Below, piece after piece: positions 33,108-47,042 of a stretch of 64,000 nucleotides of DNA. Made by a program: the position numbers and the translations under genes. Numbering within the stretch: the stretch's first letter is position 1; the number at the start of each line of letters is the position of its first letter. This DNA comes from Nymphaea colorata (taxonomy: Eukaryota; Streptophyta; Magnoliopsida; Nymphaeales; Nymphaeaceae), in assembly GCF_008831285.2 (NCBI RefSeq), contig NC_045142.1:23313300-23377299 (forward strand), written 5' to 3'. The notes under the pieces were generated by a model that saw only the letters and a program-made list of their open reading frames with translations, searched no databases and was not told where the DNA came from.

Positions 33108-36100
33108 ATTATTTGATTTCTTCATTCAATAAAAGAGGAACCACACTTATACTCATCATTTCAATGTATAGTAATAAATATGATAAAAAATTATATCAAT
33201 CAAACAAAACCCCATGCACTAATTGGATGAAATAAAAATGACAAAAACTTGATATTGGTAAAGTGGCCATTGTGAAATACCATCCAACTCTCGAACAGTG
33301 GTGAGAAAAGAGAGAGACAGACAGACCCGGCACCCATAGGATTCTTAACCAGTGTCAGGGAGGGAGGCCATACAAGCTCGGTCGATGTCTCATTTGTGGG
33401 CAATGGAAAGGGTACCCACACGGGTCGCGAAAAATTTTTTTCCTTTACATATTAGTGACCCCTAAAAATTTTAAATTTTATACCCAATAACTCTTAGTTA
33501 AAATTTAGCACCCCAATGTAAATAGTGTCAGGCTTACCTGTGGTGTCGGGTTTACCACCCGGATGTAGGGAACCTTCGAAAGAGTAAGCAATATGAGGAA
33601 ACCTTGCAGCAATATTAATGGTCTGCAGATCCCAATGGTTCACAGTAGCCTATATTTGGAAATAACCCTTCAACTCATTTTCTGGGTGGCCACATGCCCT
33701 ACTGTCTACAACTCACAAGATCACATGAACATATACGCACAAATATAATGACTCGATTAGGTTCGGATTTGTCCAACACGGGAAACCTCTTTTCAAATAT
33801 GTACATGCTAAAATACATTTTCATGTCATTATTATGTTTAATTTCTTTTTTAATCACTCGATTAGGGACCCAATGAGTGGTTCATTATGTTGCTTAATTT
33901 TCTTCCATACCCAACGAGAGAAGAATTATATTTTCTAGTGACAAATAAGATCATAATGCTTTTATGTTCATATATGAAATATTTTGAATCATGTTTTCTA
34001 AAAGATTTTCAAAACCAATTACACTCTTTAAGGAGGCCTTGGAGACTTAGCCTATGATCTTGCATGAGTCCAAGTTCCTCTTCGGCTTAATCAAAGTCGG
34101 ATATTTTTATGTTATTCATTGATTTCAATTCTCATAAAGACATATACGTATATATATGTGTTGTATACATACATGCACATGACTATTTCTCTTTGTCATT
34201 CTCTCTTTATGATTTTTTTACAAACTGTTGTATACGTATACATGATTATATAAATGTGTATTCCATTTTAAAATCTCTCTCTCTCCTTCTAAAATCTTCT
34301 CCTCCCTCTCTATTTGATTTAAACCTCTCTTTCACAAGCTTTTATATACATATCCATACATATATATATGTATTAATATGTATGTGAATACATATATCTT
34401 TCTCTCTTTTAAATCCTCTGTTTTGTGCTTCTCAAAATTTCCTTCTCACTCTTTCTCCATATTCTTCTTATATTCAAGTCTTTCCTCTTTTTCATTTTTT
34501 AAATATTCTTCTCCCTAGACCGTTTCATTTGCCGACTTCAGGAAGTCCAAAAATCAAGTAATGGCCTAATATTGGAAATCATGCTCGGTTGTCTACAACC
34601 ACAATCCATTTTCAAAAACTTTTCTCTTTTCATAAAAATACTTATGATAATTTTATAAATAAAAAATGAGAAACTTAGATACATGTGATGGTAGGAATGC
34701 CTCTAGATGAATGTCATAGTAAGGTGAATGACTTAATCCTAATCATGTAGGGTCAATGCATCCATACTTTCACATTCACTTATAAAATCACAAATGATCA
34801 CAAGCACCCCTCTAAAAGAACTTAAGAAAGATGAAATGGAGTTCTAGCTAGGTAGCAACCGAATTAAAGCAAAATCTCAAACCTACTTAAATTTTTAAGA
34901 GAACATTAAATCGACTTCAAAAGTGATTTTCAAAGGTTTCTAAATTATGTTTGTAAAGATACTCCAATTCAGGATTTTACTCAAATCAAAGAAAATGGTT
35001 GTTTCAAAACTTTCTCAAAAATTCGGAATATCAAATATTCAATATTTTCTCAAAGACCACATTTAGAATGAAAAAGATGTTTAAGTCAAAACAAATTGCA
35101 TCAAGGATAAGCATAGCCCTTGAATTGGTTCTCACATTTAGAACTTTAAAATCTTTACTTAGTTATACGCTCATGTTTTAACACTACTAACTAAGCGAGA
35201 TTGATTTTTCAAATTCTCTTGTTTGGCAAGTCCATTTTTTTAAAAATTTGCTTCAAAATCTACATTTTATCACACCTTATCAATCTCTCATTTTTCTAAC
35301 ATTTTATTCTTGAACATGATAGCCATCTATTGGCTCAATTACCAACTTTGCTTGACTATGCCAAATAATTTCATAGTTTCAATACCCATAGTATGTCTTT
35401 CTTCCCACTTTACTACTTCCATAATTTTATTGGTTCATCAATTATTCATTGGCACGTCCAATTTTTTAGAGTTGCTACGAAATCTATATTTCATCATACA
35501 TTGTCAATCTCTCATTTACTTTGCATGTTTGCTCATGTTTTAAAAACTCTCTATACCTATTTGTCTTGGCCATCATGTTGATGGGCATGGTCATAGTCGG
35601 TAACACAAGATTAAGTCTTACAGCTAGATCACACCTTGGACGAAAAAGCCCGCTCGTTAGTACCATGAGTGGTAACTTGTGGTATATCGATGAGTGTCCA
35701 AAAAGAAGTAGACAAACCTTACCTTAGTTCCCAAATGAAGGAGTCTATGCTCGTACTAAGCTTCTTGGCTAAGATATCTTGGCATATCATATATGGAATT
35801 ACCCTTATTTTCCAAATGAAGAAGTGTTTTTTAATGTTTTCTCATTTGAAGATTTAGAGTTTTTCCTTAGTTTTTTCCCTTCATTTCTTTCCTCTTCTTC
35901 TTCTCCAACCTTAAGAGCAAGCTTCTACATGCTCAAACTCTTCAAGGGAGCATGAAGAGACCTCTTGAAGGGATATTTTCATCAATTTACTGCTTCATTT
36001 AAGGCAACCTTAGGATCATCATCTTGGAGCATCATTTTTAATATCATCTATATTCGAAGTTTGTAGTCCTATTTTTATTTTCATTTCCTCTTGCCACCTC

Positions 36101-36954
36101 TCCATGGCCATGCAAGAAAGCTCAAATAATTTTTTATCTGGAATTGAGAGCTACATCTTGAGTGCATCAGGAGTATGAGAAAGGTGAAATAAATTACATT
36201 TCTTCATCCATTTCCAAAAATATACTTGATATATCGCTTTATTCATCATTTATGTTTGAAATGATGCTCATGCTTATATTAATTGTTGAGCAAATGCACG
36301 GTGAGAATGAGTGTTTGAGGTTGGGATTTCTTTATTCCTATGTTGATTTTTGAAGTTGGGATTTGTCCAACCGAGAAAACCTTATTACGAATATGTACAT
36401 ATTAAAATGCATGTTCATGTCATTCTTACATTTAATTTCTTTCTTAATTACCCAATTAGAAACCCGAATGAGTGATTTATTATATTGTTTGATTTTCTTC
36501 CACGCCCAACAATGGAAGAAATATATTCTCTTGTGACAAATGAGATAGTAATGCTTTTATGTTCACATATAAAATATTTTGAATCATGTTTTTCAAAAGA
36601 TTTTCAAAAACAAATACCCTCTTTAATGAGGTCTTAGAGACTTAGCCTAAGCTCTTACATCAGTCCAAGTCCCTCTCCAGCCTACACAAAAGTCGAAGTC
36701 AGATATTTTTAAGTTATTTGTTGTTTTCAGTTCTCATGAAGACATATATGTATATACATGTATGTATACGTGCACATGACTATTTTTTTTGTCCTTCTCT
36801 TTTTATGATTTAACATATTCTTTTACAAACTCTCGTCTATGCATATAATATATATATATATATACTTATATTCTATTTTTAACATTTCTCTTTCTCCTTT
36901 TAAAATCTTCTTCTCCCTCTCTTTTTGATTTAAACATGTTTTTTCACAAGCTTT

Positions 36955-37047
<93 letters not shown>

Positions 37048-39689
37048 CTCTCTTTCTTTTAAATCTTTTGTTTTGCGATTATCAGAATTTCCTTCCCTCT
37101 CTCTTTCTCCATGTTCCTCTTATATTCAAGTCTTTCCTCTTTTCATTCTTTTGAATATTCTTCTCGCAAGACCTTTTCATTTGCCGACTTCACCAAGACC
37201 AAAAGTCAAGTAATGACCCAATATTGGAAATCATGCTTGGTGGTCTACAACCCCATTCGATTTTCATAAACTTTTCTCTTTTCATGAAAATGAAAACATA
37301 GTTGTATGTGATGGTAGGTATACATCTAGATGAATGTCATGGTAGGAATCAATGATTTACTCCTAAACATGTAGGGTCAATGTATTCAACATTGACATTC
37401 ACTTGTGAAATCACAAATGATCACAAGCACCGCTCTAAAAGAACTTAAGAAAGAAGGGATGAAGCTTTAGCTATGTAGCAACTAAATTAAAGCAAAATCT
37501 CATACTTACTTAAATTCTTAAGAGAACATTAAATCGACTCAAAAGTGATTTTCAAGGGTTTCTAAGTAATATTTGTAAAGATCTTCCAATTCAAGATTTT
37601 CCTCAAATCAAAACAAATGACTCTTTAAAAACTTTCTCAAAAATTCAGAATATCAAATCTTCAATGTTTTCTCAAACACCGCACTACACTTAAAATGTAA
37701 AAGATGTTTAAGTCAATAGGAAATGCATCGTGGATAAGCATAACCCTTGGATATGTTACCCCCAGTAAAGACACTGGGAACAGTCAATCCTCGTACTGAC
37801 GGGGAGTCCCTTTCTCTCTCATTTCAAAATAAAACTTCTTTTTTTAGAGCACTCCAAAAACCAACCGAAATATTTTTGGGAAGCAAACACCTTGGATTTT
37901 ACTTTAGGCTTCAAATTTATGATGGGCATAATAAAGTCCATTTTCCATATTTGATTTTGGGTTCTAGTACAAATGACGAAAAGTTCTATGCCTTTATACC
38001 GTATCTAAAACTGTTTGTATAGTATGAATCTGATCTGAATTTAACTTTTAAATTCACACCTAACTTTTAAATTAAATGCAAACAACATTATGATGTACCT
38101 TACTATTTAGCAACACAATTTGTGGTTTTCCCTTCAGATTATTGGTAAACAATATGAACTTCTAAATGATCTCAACTGGTAAAAGGCAGGATACATCACT
38201 CTTGTGATAATTAGGAAAAAAGCGAAAAAAAGCTCACGATCGCTCTTAATTCTTTTGTTTCACCTTCTTGTTTTTTTTTTCAATTCTTATTTGTCAAATC
38301 TACCATATACCAAATGTTGCAGATAGCTAAAAATTAAAACTTGTGCTAAAATGGAGTCACCAAATAAGCACTAACAATGATTTTATTGAGCAGCAAACAG
38401 TTGGTTGTGTTACAACAATGGTTTATAGTAATTTTAGTGGCAAATTTTAATTTTTAGCTATTCAGAAACATTCTGCATTCAATAAATTTAAATCTTCGAG
38501 TCTTAAATTAAGTATTAAATAATTATATCATAAAAGCCCCTGATTTTGGATATTTGACCATATCATAAAGCACATAATGGGTGCAACTCTCAGCACCTTT
38601 GGCAACATAGGATGCTACTTGTAGGCTTCTAAGCAACAATCTAGAGATTGATCAAAGACAATGAGGACTGGTTTATTAGTACTCTCTGTCCATTGCTATT
38701 TATACAGACCCTCATTTCTTGTCTAACCTAATGCCAATCAGTAGCGAAGCTAGGTGTGGGCCACTGCCCATGCAAGCCAACACCATTCCTAGAAAAGCTT
38801 TATTACGAGGGAGTTGGATTTGGGTCTAGCCAAATATAATGTCCACACGAAACTCATGCCTCATAGGCACCAAACCCAACTAAGGTTATTGCCCCTTTGA
38901 TAAAATTTTTTGGCTCTGCCACTGATGCTAATGTAGACAAGGTGAAAAAGAAAGAACGAGTGGAAATAATGGGAAACCTGGCTAATATCAAGTCGGGCTG
39001 CCATGCTTTTTAGCCACTAACACTTCTACTAGTGAGGAACTAGTTTACCAAAATGCAATTCGTGATAAGATCGGGTTACTCACATGGTTTACAACCAAAA
39101 TTTATTTTCACCAACATTGTTTATTGTGCTCATGGTGAACCAAACCTTAATAAAGCCTCGGTAATTGGATCAAGATTAATTGTATATCCTCCACCCATTG
39201 CAAAATTGTGAAAGATAACTTACTCCAAAAGAAAAAAAAAAAAAGGATGAGAGAGAGAGGGAGGACAATGGTTTGAGCCCATGGCTGCACAAGTCTCACA
39301 CAACTCATGTGGACAACTTATATACATGCAACTAAGTCCGTCCATGTAAATTAAGTTGTTGGATAGTTGAGAGCAAAATAAAAAAGAATAAGTGTGAAAT
39401 ATTATTAGGTTATGAAAATACTCGTCGCCTTTTTCTCCTTACATTAACCGTCATCATATTGGATCATACGATACTGATTAAATGACTAGGTGACTTTGAA
39501 AAGGTAGAGTTACCATTCAAATTTACTATTTGTATATATTATGAACAACCATAAGTTAATGAATGAAAACGAATGATTGTTCTACTCAGCCTGCATGACG
39601 GTACGCAATTGTTTTTTTTTTTTAAATCGACTTATAAAACAAGAAAGGGAACGGAAAAAAGAAGGAAACCCGTCCAAAATCCTAATCTA
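33108..39689. repeat. Repeat blocks Q and Q-P, copy B, with 893-bp net deletion
   Basis: Collinear with A 7,273-14,689. At about 35,120-35,150 the sequence jumps from the A 9,297 equivalent to the A 10,215 equivalent, with about 20 bp of filler (TTCTCACATTTAGAACTTTA) that is not in A or C. This removes the first of the two direct repeats described at 9,745-10,850. No gene is visible. Confidence 0.75.
36958..37038. repeat. (TA)n microsatellite, copy B
   Basis: About 80 bp of TA, against about 46 bp at the matching place in A. Confidence 0.95.
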
Positions 39690-40060
39690 ATAGTGTCTCT
39701 TGTCGCAGCCATCTACTTAAAGAAGAATTCATTTCATCTGTGCACTTTGCAAAGCCAAAAGGAAGGTGTCTGAAATGGAAGACAAAGAAGAAGAAGTAGA
39801 AACAAATCTGAGTTAGGAAAATCCACCACAAGCGATTGAAAAGAAGAGGATAAGGAAGAAGAAGAAAGAAATCAAAGTCGCCAAAAATTCCCAAGCGATT
39901 GAGGGCTTGATTCATTTCAGGAAACAGGAAAGAGAATCTCGTTTCTTGTGGATTTTGGGGTTCTTTGATTTGTTTCTTCTCCTTCTTCTTCCCATTTGCT
40001 TGTCGATTTTCCCAACTTTAATTTGTTTGTTCTTCTTCCATTTTAAGATCATTATGTCCT
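39690..40060. mobile_element. Foldback element FB2, copy B, right arm truncated
   Basis: Same truncation as 14,690-15,060, so the truncation predates the duplication. Confidence 0.75.
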
Positions 40061-41036
40061 TCCAAAGGAAATCTTTATCTCCTTTTCTCTCATATTTTTA
40101 TGGTTGATATAAATCACCCACAAAATCAATGATTTTGCAAGTTCAAAACTGTTAGATGCAAATGACTAAACATTAAATTAAATTTAATGTTGAAATACAG
40201 TTGTGGAATGAGCATTAACAAGGACATATAGAGACAAAGACTGCTTGTCATGCTTTAGTAATTGTTTATAGTGCTTGTAACGGCAAACTTTTTATTTTCT
40301 AAGTATTCGGCAGCACTTGACAAATGAAGTAGTGAATAATCATGTCATAAAATCGCCTGATTTTGGATATTTGACCATGTCAAAATCCCTACCTTTGACA
40401 TCCCTAGTTGATAGTCTGCACTATTTCATTACATTGTTGTCACTGGGAGGACTCTTTCCTTGCTTACATTTTTAAGATCTTAGAAAACAAAACTTTGCTA
40501 TTCCACTAGTCGCACATTTTCTAAGTTGGTCTGGTGGGTTGGTCACTAAAGATCTGTCGTTTCCATCAGACTATCAGGACCTGATGAATAAAATTGAATC
40601 ACTTCTTATGGATTCGTTGAAAATGATTCTGATCAGTTTATCATCTACAGAAAGCGCTGTTGTGGAATCCTCATGGATAACAATGCAGTCTGTTTGATAA
40701 TATGGTCAAAGTGGTGGCATCATTTCTTCTGTCCAAACCAGAGAATCCGTTAGATATGATTCAAAATGAATCTTATTCTATCATCGATCATAGATCATAG
40801 ATTCCAATTTCTATCGTTTAGACTTTTAGATATATAAACACTAGGTGGCTAAAACACAATGAAATCCAATTTAAAGCATATTTTTATTAGATCGTGCAAA
40901 TTTGAGTGTGTCGTTCATACCATTACACAAGAAAAAAACAAATTGCACTAACGAAGTGCGGAGGAAGTGAACACCAAGATAGTTTTGTGACAACGTCAAC
41001 TTACAGGGGGTGTTTTCGGCAACCTTGTGTAATGCT
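40061..41036. repeat. Dispersed segment E, copy B
   Basis: Matches A 15,061-16,035 with almost no differences; I saw none over 15,181-15,900. Non-coding. Confidence 0.8.
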
Positions 41037-42712
41037 GATAAAGAGAGACTCTCTCTCTCTCATGGCATCATCATCTAACCATGCTCTATGAAAATTTTTT
41101 TATAAATGTAGATATATTATGAAAACCACAACAATCACGGTGATGATGTGGATGGTCAAATGATGATGATGACGATGCAGAGAGAGAGTCTCTCTTGTCA
41201 TGGCATCATCATTAACATCAACATCGTGTTACATCTCCGTGAAAAGTTTTCTATAAATGTAAAAATATTATGGAAAACCACCACAATCACTGTGAAGATG
41301 TTGATGGTCAGATGATGATGATGACGATGCCGAGAGAGAGTCTCTCTCTCATGGCATCATCATCATCATCATCTAACCTTCAACATCATCATCGTGTCAC
41401 ATCTCTATGAAATTTTTTTTATAAATGTAAATATATTATGAAAAACAACCACAATCACGGTGATGATGTTGATAGTCAGATGATGATGATGATGATGATG
41501 ATTATGTCGATCGACAGAGAATCTCTCTCTCATGGCATCATCATCATCTAACCATCAACATCATCATCGCATCATCGCGTTACTTCTTTGTCTCTCTCAT
41601 GGCATCATCATCATCATCTAACCATCAACATCATCATCGCGTTACTTCTTTGTGAAAAGTTCTTTATAAATGTAAATGTATTATCGGAAATCACCACAAT
41701 CATGGTGATGATGTTGATGGTCGGATGATGAAGATGACGATGTCGAGCAAAAGAAAGTCTCTCTCTCATGACATCATCTTCATCGCGTTACATTTCTGTG
41801 AAAAGATTTTTTATAAATGTAAATATATTATGGAAAACTACCACAATCACCGTGATAATGTTGATCGTCAGATGATGATGATGACGATGCCGAGAGAGAG
41901 AGAGATCATGGCATCATCTTCAACATCATCTAACCATCAACATCATCATCGTGTTACATCTCTGTGAAAAGTTTTCCATAAATGTAAATATATTATGGAA
42001 AACCACCATAATTATGGTGATCATGTTGATGGTCAAATGATGATGATGAGGATGCAGGGAGAGAGAGCCTCTCTCTCATGGCATCATCATCATCGTCATC
42101 TAACAATCAACATCATTATCGCGTTACATCTATTTGAAAAGTTTTTTATAAATGTAAATATATTATGAAAAACCACTACAATCACGGTGATGAGGTTGAT
42201 GGTCAGATGATGATGACGATGCTGAGAAAGAGAGTCTATCTCTGTCTTGGCATCATCATCATCTAACCATCAACATCATCATCGCGTTACATGTAAAAAG
42301 TTTTTGATAAATGTAAATATATTATAGAAAATCACCACAATAACGGCGATGATGTTTATGCTCAAATGATGATTTTGTTGATGTAGAAAGAAAGAGAGTC
42401 TCTCTCTCATGTCATCATCATTATCATCTGACCATCAACATTGTCATCATGTTACATCTTTGTGAAAAGATTTTTATAAATGTAAATATATTATGTAAAA
42501 CCACCACAATCACGGTGATGATGTTGACGGTCAGATGATGAAGATGACGATGCCGAGCAAAAGAAAGTCTCTCTCTTAGCATCGTCATCATCATCATCTG
42601 ACCATCAACATCATCATCGTGTCTCTGTGAAAAGTTTTTTATAAATGTAAATATATTATGGAAAACCACCGTCAGATGATGATGATGACGATGTCGAGAG
42701 AGAGAGATAGGC
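41037..42712. repeat. Tandem array of palindromic ~165-bp monomers, copy B
   Basis: Same ten monomers as A, in the same order. It is 21 bp shorter, from the GATGATGAT tract near 41,480 and one ATC unit nearby. I saw a single substitution otherwise (about 42,129, T for A). Confidence 0.92.
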
Positions 42713-43423
42713 CGGCACACCGTTACACATAATTACGATATATGACAAAAAAAGGCCGATTGCTCTCCCTTTTTGCCCTCCCTTAATTAGTCGAGTAGAG
42801 CGAGAGAGCGAGCGAGAGGGGGAGGTCAAGTTTTCGCTTATTTAGTAACTTTTATGTGAAAGAGCGAGCGTACTTTGACCTTAAATTTAATAACATTTTT
42901 CAGAAATCTGTCAAAAATATTTGTTTTTTCAAGTTATTGATTGATTGTTTACGAACCATTCCTCAAAGTGGGACGGTGAGATTCTTGCAGGCACTAAGGT
43001 ATTTGATCATATGTGCATTTTTATTCTTGCGGCCCTGCCCTTTATGATTATTTACCAGGCCTTTTATGCTGGTCGTGGATGTGACATGATGCTTAGTCAC
43101 AATCTTCTTTATTGTGCAGGAAACAAGGAAATGGGTGCAGATAATTGATTGCAGAGAAGGGTTTTTTTTTTTTTTTTTTTTTCTAGAACATTCATTATCC
43201 CCTTATCTTCTCCACCATATTTTTGCTTTCTAGGGGAAAAAACATTTACTGTGGTATGTTTCAAACTAAATTTTTTAAGATCTTGGACGTGAATGTACTA
43301 AATGAAATAGTGGTAAGCTTGTACTTCGACCATGAAGTGCAACACAATAAAAAACAAGAAGCAACTTCGAAAACCACAAAGCATCAGCCATAGAGGTGAT
43401 GCAAGATGTGAGAGATAAAGGAC

Positions 43424-43463
<40 letters not shown>

Positions 43464-43963
43464 ATGTATGTATGTATAGAGAGGGAGACAGAGAGAGAGA
43501 GAGAGAGAGAGCATAGAGAGGGCATACCGCATGGCTGAAACAGGTCTTCGCCATAGAGAGCAAAACAAGGAAAAGCAAGAAACATCTGCACAAAGCATAA
43601 AGCATCAGCCATGGAAGCGATGCAAGAAGTGAAAGAGGGAGAAAAGAGAGGCACAGAAAGAATATGAGGAAAATTATTTTTCAGAATCCAAACATGTGGG
43701 AGAAGAAGAACTATGAAGGTGGAGTGGGGAAGAAGAAGAAGAAGAACAATGGTGGGATATGAGGAAAGAGTGTTAAAAAATAAAAATGAAGAAGAAGAAG
43801 AAACAATTTAAAGTGGTTTAGTGTTTAATCACTACATCCAGGGAAGGCCGCAATTTTTGACGTTGGGGTTGTAGGGAACAGCATTTCATTATATAGCAGT
43901 CATACATCCAATATTTGATCCTTATGCTAAGGAGCTATTGCAGCTTCTTTTTATTAACATTAA
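42713..43963. repeat. Low-complexity and repeat-R end of copy B
   Basis: Contains the exon-like fragment copy (42,930-43,160), a T-run, TA tract at 43,426-43,460, GA repeats at 43,488-43,511, and the start of repeat R (43,700-43,963). No gene is supported. Confidence 0.75.
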
Positions 43964-44110
43964 TCCAACTTTGATTTGTTTGTACTTATTCTTCCATTTT
44001 AAACACTTTCCTTTTGGCTTTGCACAGTGCATGGATGAAATGAATTATTCCAAAGCCAAATGATCGCCATGAGAGGAGCTTTTAGGTTAGGATTTTACAT
44101 GGGTTTGCTC
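43964..44110. mobile_element. Lone right arm of foldback family FB2
   Basis: CCAACTTTGATTTGTTTGT, GGCTTTGCACAGTGCATGG and CGCCATGAGAGGAGCTTT match 21,776-21,915 at roughly nine in ten positions. It abuts the right end of duplication B. Confidence 0.75.
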
Positions 44111-45422
44111 CTTTTTCCCTTTCCCCTTCTTGTTATATAAGTCTATTGAACACCGAACCAATGTCATGCCGTCATGCTTCCACTTACTATCAAGGAGCAA
44201 AACATTTTTTTACTAACATGGCAGAACTATAGTTTCAAAATTATGATAATTTTTCATAATTTTTAAAAAGACTATAATAAAATTTGTTTAAAATTATGTA
44301 TAGTTTTTTTTTTAAAACTTGGAGAACGATGGTGGTGTGTCTCCAGTTTCAACCCACACAGGACTACGCACATATACCATGAAGGGGGTAGGCCACAAGT
44401 GCAAGTAGAAGTGTGAGTAGAGCTAAAAAGGTTTTCATTACAGGGGCTGAACTATAGTTAAAAATTTTAACATGGACAAAATTATAATTTGTTATATAGG
44501 TTAAACTAAAATTTCTAAATTTCACATTAAAAGTTTTAAAATTTTTAAAAGTGTCCAACTTTTTATTTGATAAACTTAATAAAAGGAATTAACAAACGTA
44601 TAAGAAGTAATATATAGTGAGAGACACAAAAGCACAACATAAAACAGGGGTTGCCTAATAGTTAAAAACTATGTGTTTGATAGGCTTGGATCTCAGAGAT
44701 GACATCAAATCTGCTGAGAGATATGATGTTCTATCATACCTTGGATTTAACTTTAGGCTTAAAATTTACCATGGGGATAATGAAGTCCATTTTTTCAGAT
44801 TTGATTTTGGGTTCTATTACAAATGACTAAAAGTTCTATGACTCTAGACCGCATCTAAATCTGATTGTACACTATGAATCTGATCTGAATTTGTTTTTTT
44901 AAATTCGCATCCAACTTTTTAATTAAATACAAACAGCATTATGAAATGTTAAGAAGCAACTGTCAAATGTGGATTTTAGATATGGGATATTTATTAAAAT
45001 TCAATATGGTTCAAACCTTATTTCATTTTCGCTTAAATATGAATCCTATTGTATGTCATCTCTTAAAATTTAAAAAGATTTTTTAGTCCAACGTTAGATC
45101 TTCTTCCATATCCAATTTTTAGAAGTGGTGTTGAATACTAATCAGAATATTGGCTTTCCTAATCCAAAGGGTTTACATTTCCCAATTAAATGTAAGATCT
45201 AAAAAGGAGCCCAAGAGTCATTCATATGTGCAATAATTCGTAGGCCCATGTCGTCAATTTGGATTCGACTCATGGTCTATCCGTCAAGTCAGGCCTGGTT
45301 CAGCCCAAGCCTGGGACCGACGCTGCCCTAAGGCAATTTTCACAGCTCAGGCCCAACTTGACTCACATTCTCAGTTTTAACATGGACTCACATTGTTTAC
45401 CTTGTGGGTCCCACGTACAAAT
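44111..45422. other. AT-rich intergenic stretch between B and the gypsy remnant
   Basis: No gene is visible. The tract 44,737-44,945 (CCTTGGATTT ... ATTTGATTTTGGGTTCTA ... GATCTGAATTT) is a relative of 12,897-13,100. The part 45,240-45,380 is GC-richer (AGGCCTGGTTCAGCCC) with an unconvincing 61-codon ORF. Confidence 0.55.
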
Positions 45423-46073
45423 AGTTTCATGTCAACCTCAATAATGATTACCATATATTATAACTCGCACATAATGAGAGATTGAGAGATCGTTTGACAA
45501 CTGTTTTATTGGACAAGAGACAGAACGTCCTATCTACCACACTACTGTTTTGCTTATCTTGTTAATGATGTCCTTTACGCATTGTTTCATGGTTTTAGGG
45601 ACAAAACACCACGTTCTTTTGTTCCACCTATTTCATGTCCGATGTTTCAATTGCTTGCCTAAAAAATAATAAGAGACATGAAAATATTTTGTTGAAAATA
45701 TTTTGTTGCAATCTTCTCTTTTCTTTGGAGCCAGCATTTGCATTCCACTTTACACATTTTCTTGTTATATATTTGTTTGGTAATCGGCCAGACTAGTGGC
45801 TGTGGAGTTAAATTGAATAACGCATGTAGCCTTAGAACTTACAGTTTTTTTTTTATCTCCGTATAATAGGGTCCAGAACGACCCTATTATTGCTTTGAAC
45901 CTAAAATAGTTAGTGGTGGGTCGGATGGTGAACCCAATATGTAATAAACCCAACCCATTAGACCTTATATATACTGCGAGGAGATTAAATAAACCCAGAA
46001 ATGATATATTGATTACTTACGAAAAGCTGGGCTTTCATGGGAGTGAATTGTCTCTTGTTGGCAGGCGCCAACA
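45423..46073 (+). mobile_element. Probable Ty3/gypsy 5' LTR
   Basis: Its right end (GGCGCCAACA) is followed by a primer-binding site, and its first ~218 bp recur at 47,043-47,252 downstream of the gag remnant, as expected for an LTR pair. The start reads AGTTTCATGTCA here and TGTTTCATGTCA in the downstream copy, so the TG terminus is mutated in this copy. The left limit is inferred from where the two copies begin to match. Confidence 0.6.
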
Positions 46074-46074
46074 A

Positions 46075-46092
46075 TTGGTATCCGAGAATGCA
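46075..46092 (+). other. gypsy primer-binding site
   Basis: TTGGTATCCGAGAATGC differs by few changes from the plant retroelement site TTGGTATCAGAGC that pairs with initiator tRNA-Met. It directly follows ...CCAACA. Confidence 0.75.
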
Positions 46093-46930
46093 CGATCGGG
46101 TCACAGCCAAAGAGGCCATGGCTGCCATTCAAGCACACAAAACAAAAATGGAGGAGATTATGGAGACTGTTGATCAGAGGCTACAGATGGTGGAGTCCAG
46201 CATCAGGATGCCGACGCAAGGATGCAAGCATCACTAGCAACCATGATGAGGGAGATTCTTCAATAGGTTAGGAGTCCCTCTATGTTCCCCAACACAGATT
46301 GCACAGAAACATGTGAACCAAGCACCAATCCAGAAATGGGAGGGGAAACAGAGGCCCAAACTCTTCCACAATGGACATCGGACCCTGCATTGTCTGTCCA
46401 TGAATGAGGGAACGTGAACGGAGGGAATGGATACCAGCAAAGATAGATTTCCCGTGGTTCACCAGAGAGGACCCATTGACTTGGATTTTTTAAAGCTGAT
46501 CAGTTCTTCAATTGCCATGGCATTGTAGGAGAACACAAGGTGAGTCACGCCGCAATAAATTTTGAAGGACCAACAATTTTCTGGTACTGATGGCTGCTAG
46601 CACAACAAGAGAGACTAAGCAAGGAAGGCATATTTTTGGCCATCAGCTTACCTCGACTATAATGTCGAGCTATCCAAAGATTAAACAGAAGGGGACAATA
46701 GTCGAGTATCATGAGCCATTTGAAGGTCTTAATAATATGGCAAGGGGCGGCCGATGGAGGCCCTGATTAGGGAGTTCGTGGGAGGACTCAAAGATGAGAT
46801 ATGAACCAGCACACACAAGATCCCTATCAGACTGCTTTGAGATGGCAAGGATGGTAGAGGAGAAAAATAGGAAGCTCAGTAGCATTGGGAGGAGCAGGAA
46901 ATGCATCAAGCAACAGCGATTTGACCTGAA
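46088..46930 (+). pseudogene. Ty3/gypsy gag, frameshifted
   Basis: Gag of the Retrotrans_gag type can be followed through three frames. First MHDRVTAKEAMAAIQAHKTK with a heptad-like helical stretch (46,088-46,210). Then FFNCHGIVGEHKVSHAA with NFEGPTIFWY, corresponding to the family's FF...TPEEHKV...AA.NLEGPA..W(Y/F)QW. Later KGTIVEYHEPFEGLNN and PMEALIREFVGGLKDEI, ending in SLSDCFEMARMVEEKN, the typical end of this domain. At least three frameshifts and several stops separate them. Protease and pol are absent, and probable 3' LTR sequence follows within about 110 bp. This element belongs to a different superfamily from the copia copies. Confidence 0.82.
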
Positions 46931-47042
46931 ATTCGTACGGCAGCTGGGGCAATTGGGCTACCAACATCAGTTTGCTGGCCAAGTAGGTGGCGTGATACCG
47001 TACACCAGAGAAAATCAAGGGGAAACGCCGATGATAAAATAA

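Larger units (their letters stand above)
25826..43963. repeat. Segmental duplication, copy B
   Basis: Collinear with segment A from its first base to 18,981. It ends at 43,963, where the sequence switches from repeat R to a foldback FB2 arm. The counterpart of A's left flank (25,750-25,825 and earlier) is outside the window, so the true left limit of the duplication may be earlier, perhaps including the LTR at 24,087. Confidence 0.93.
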
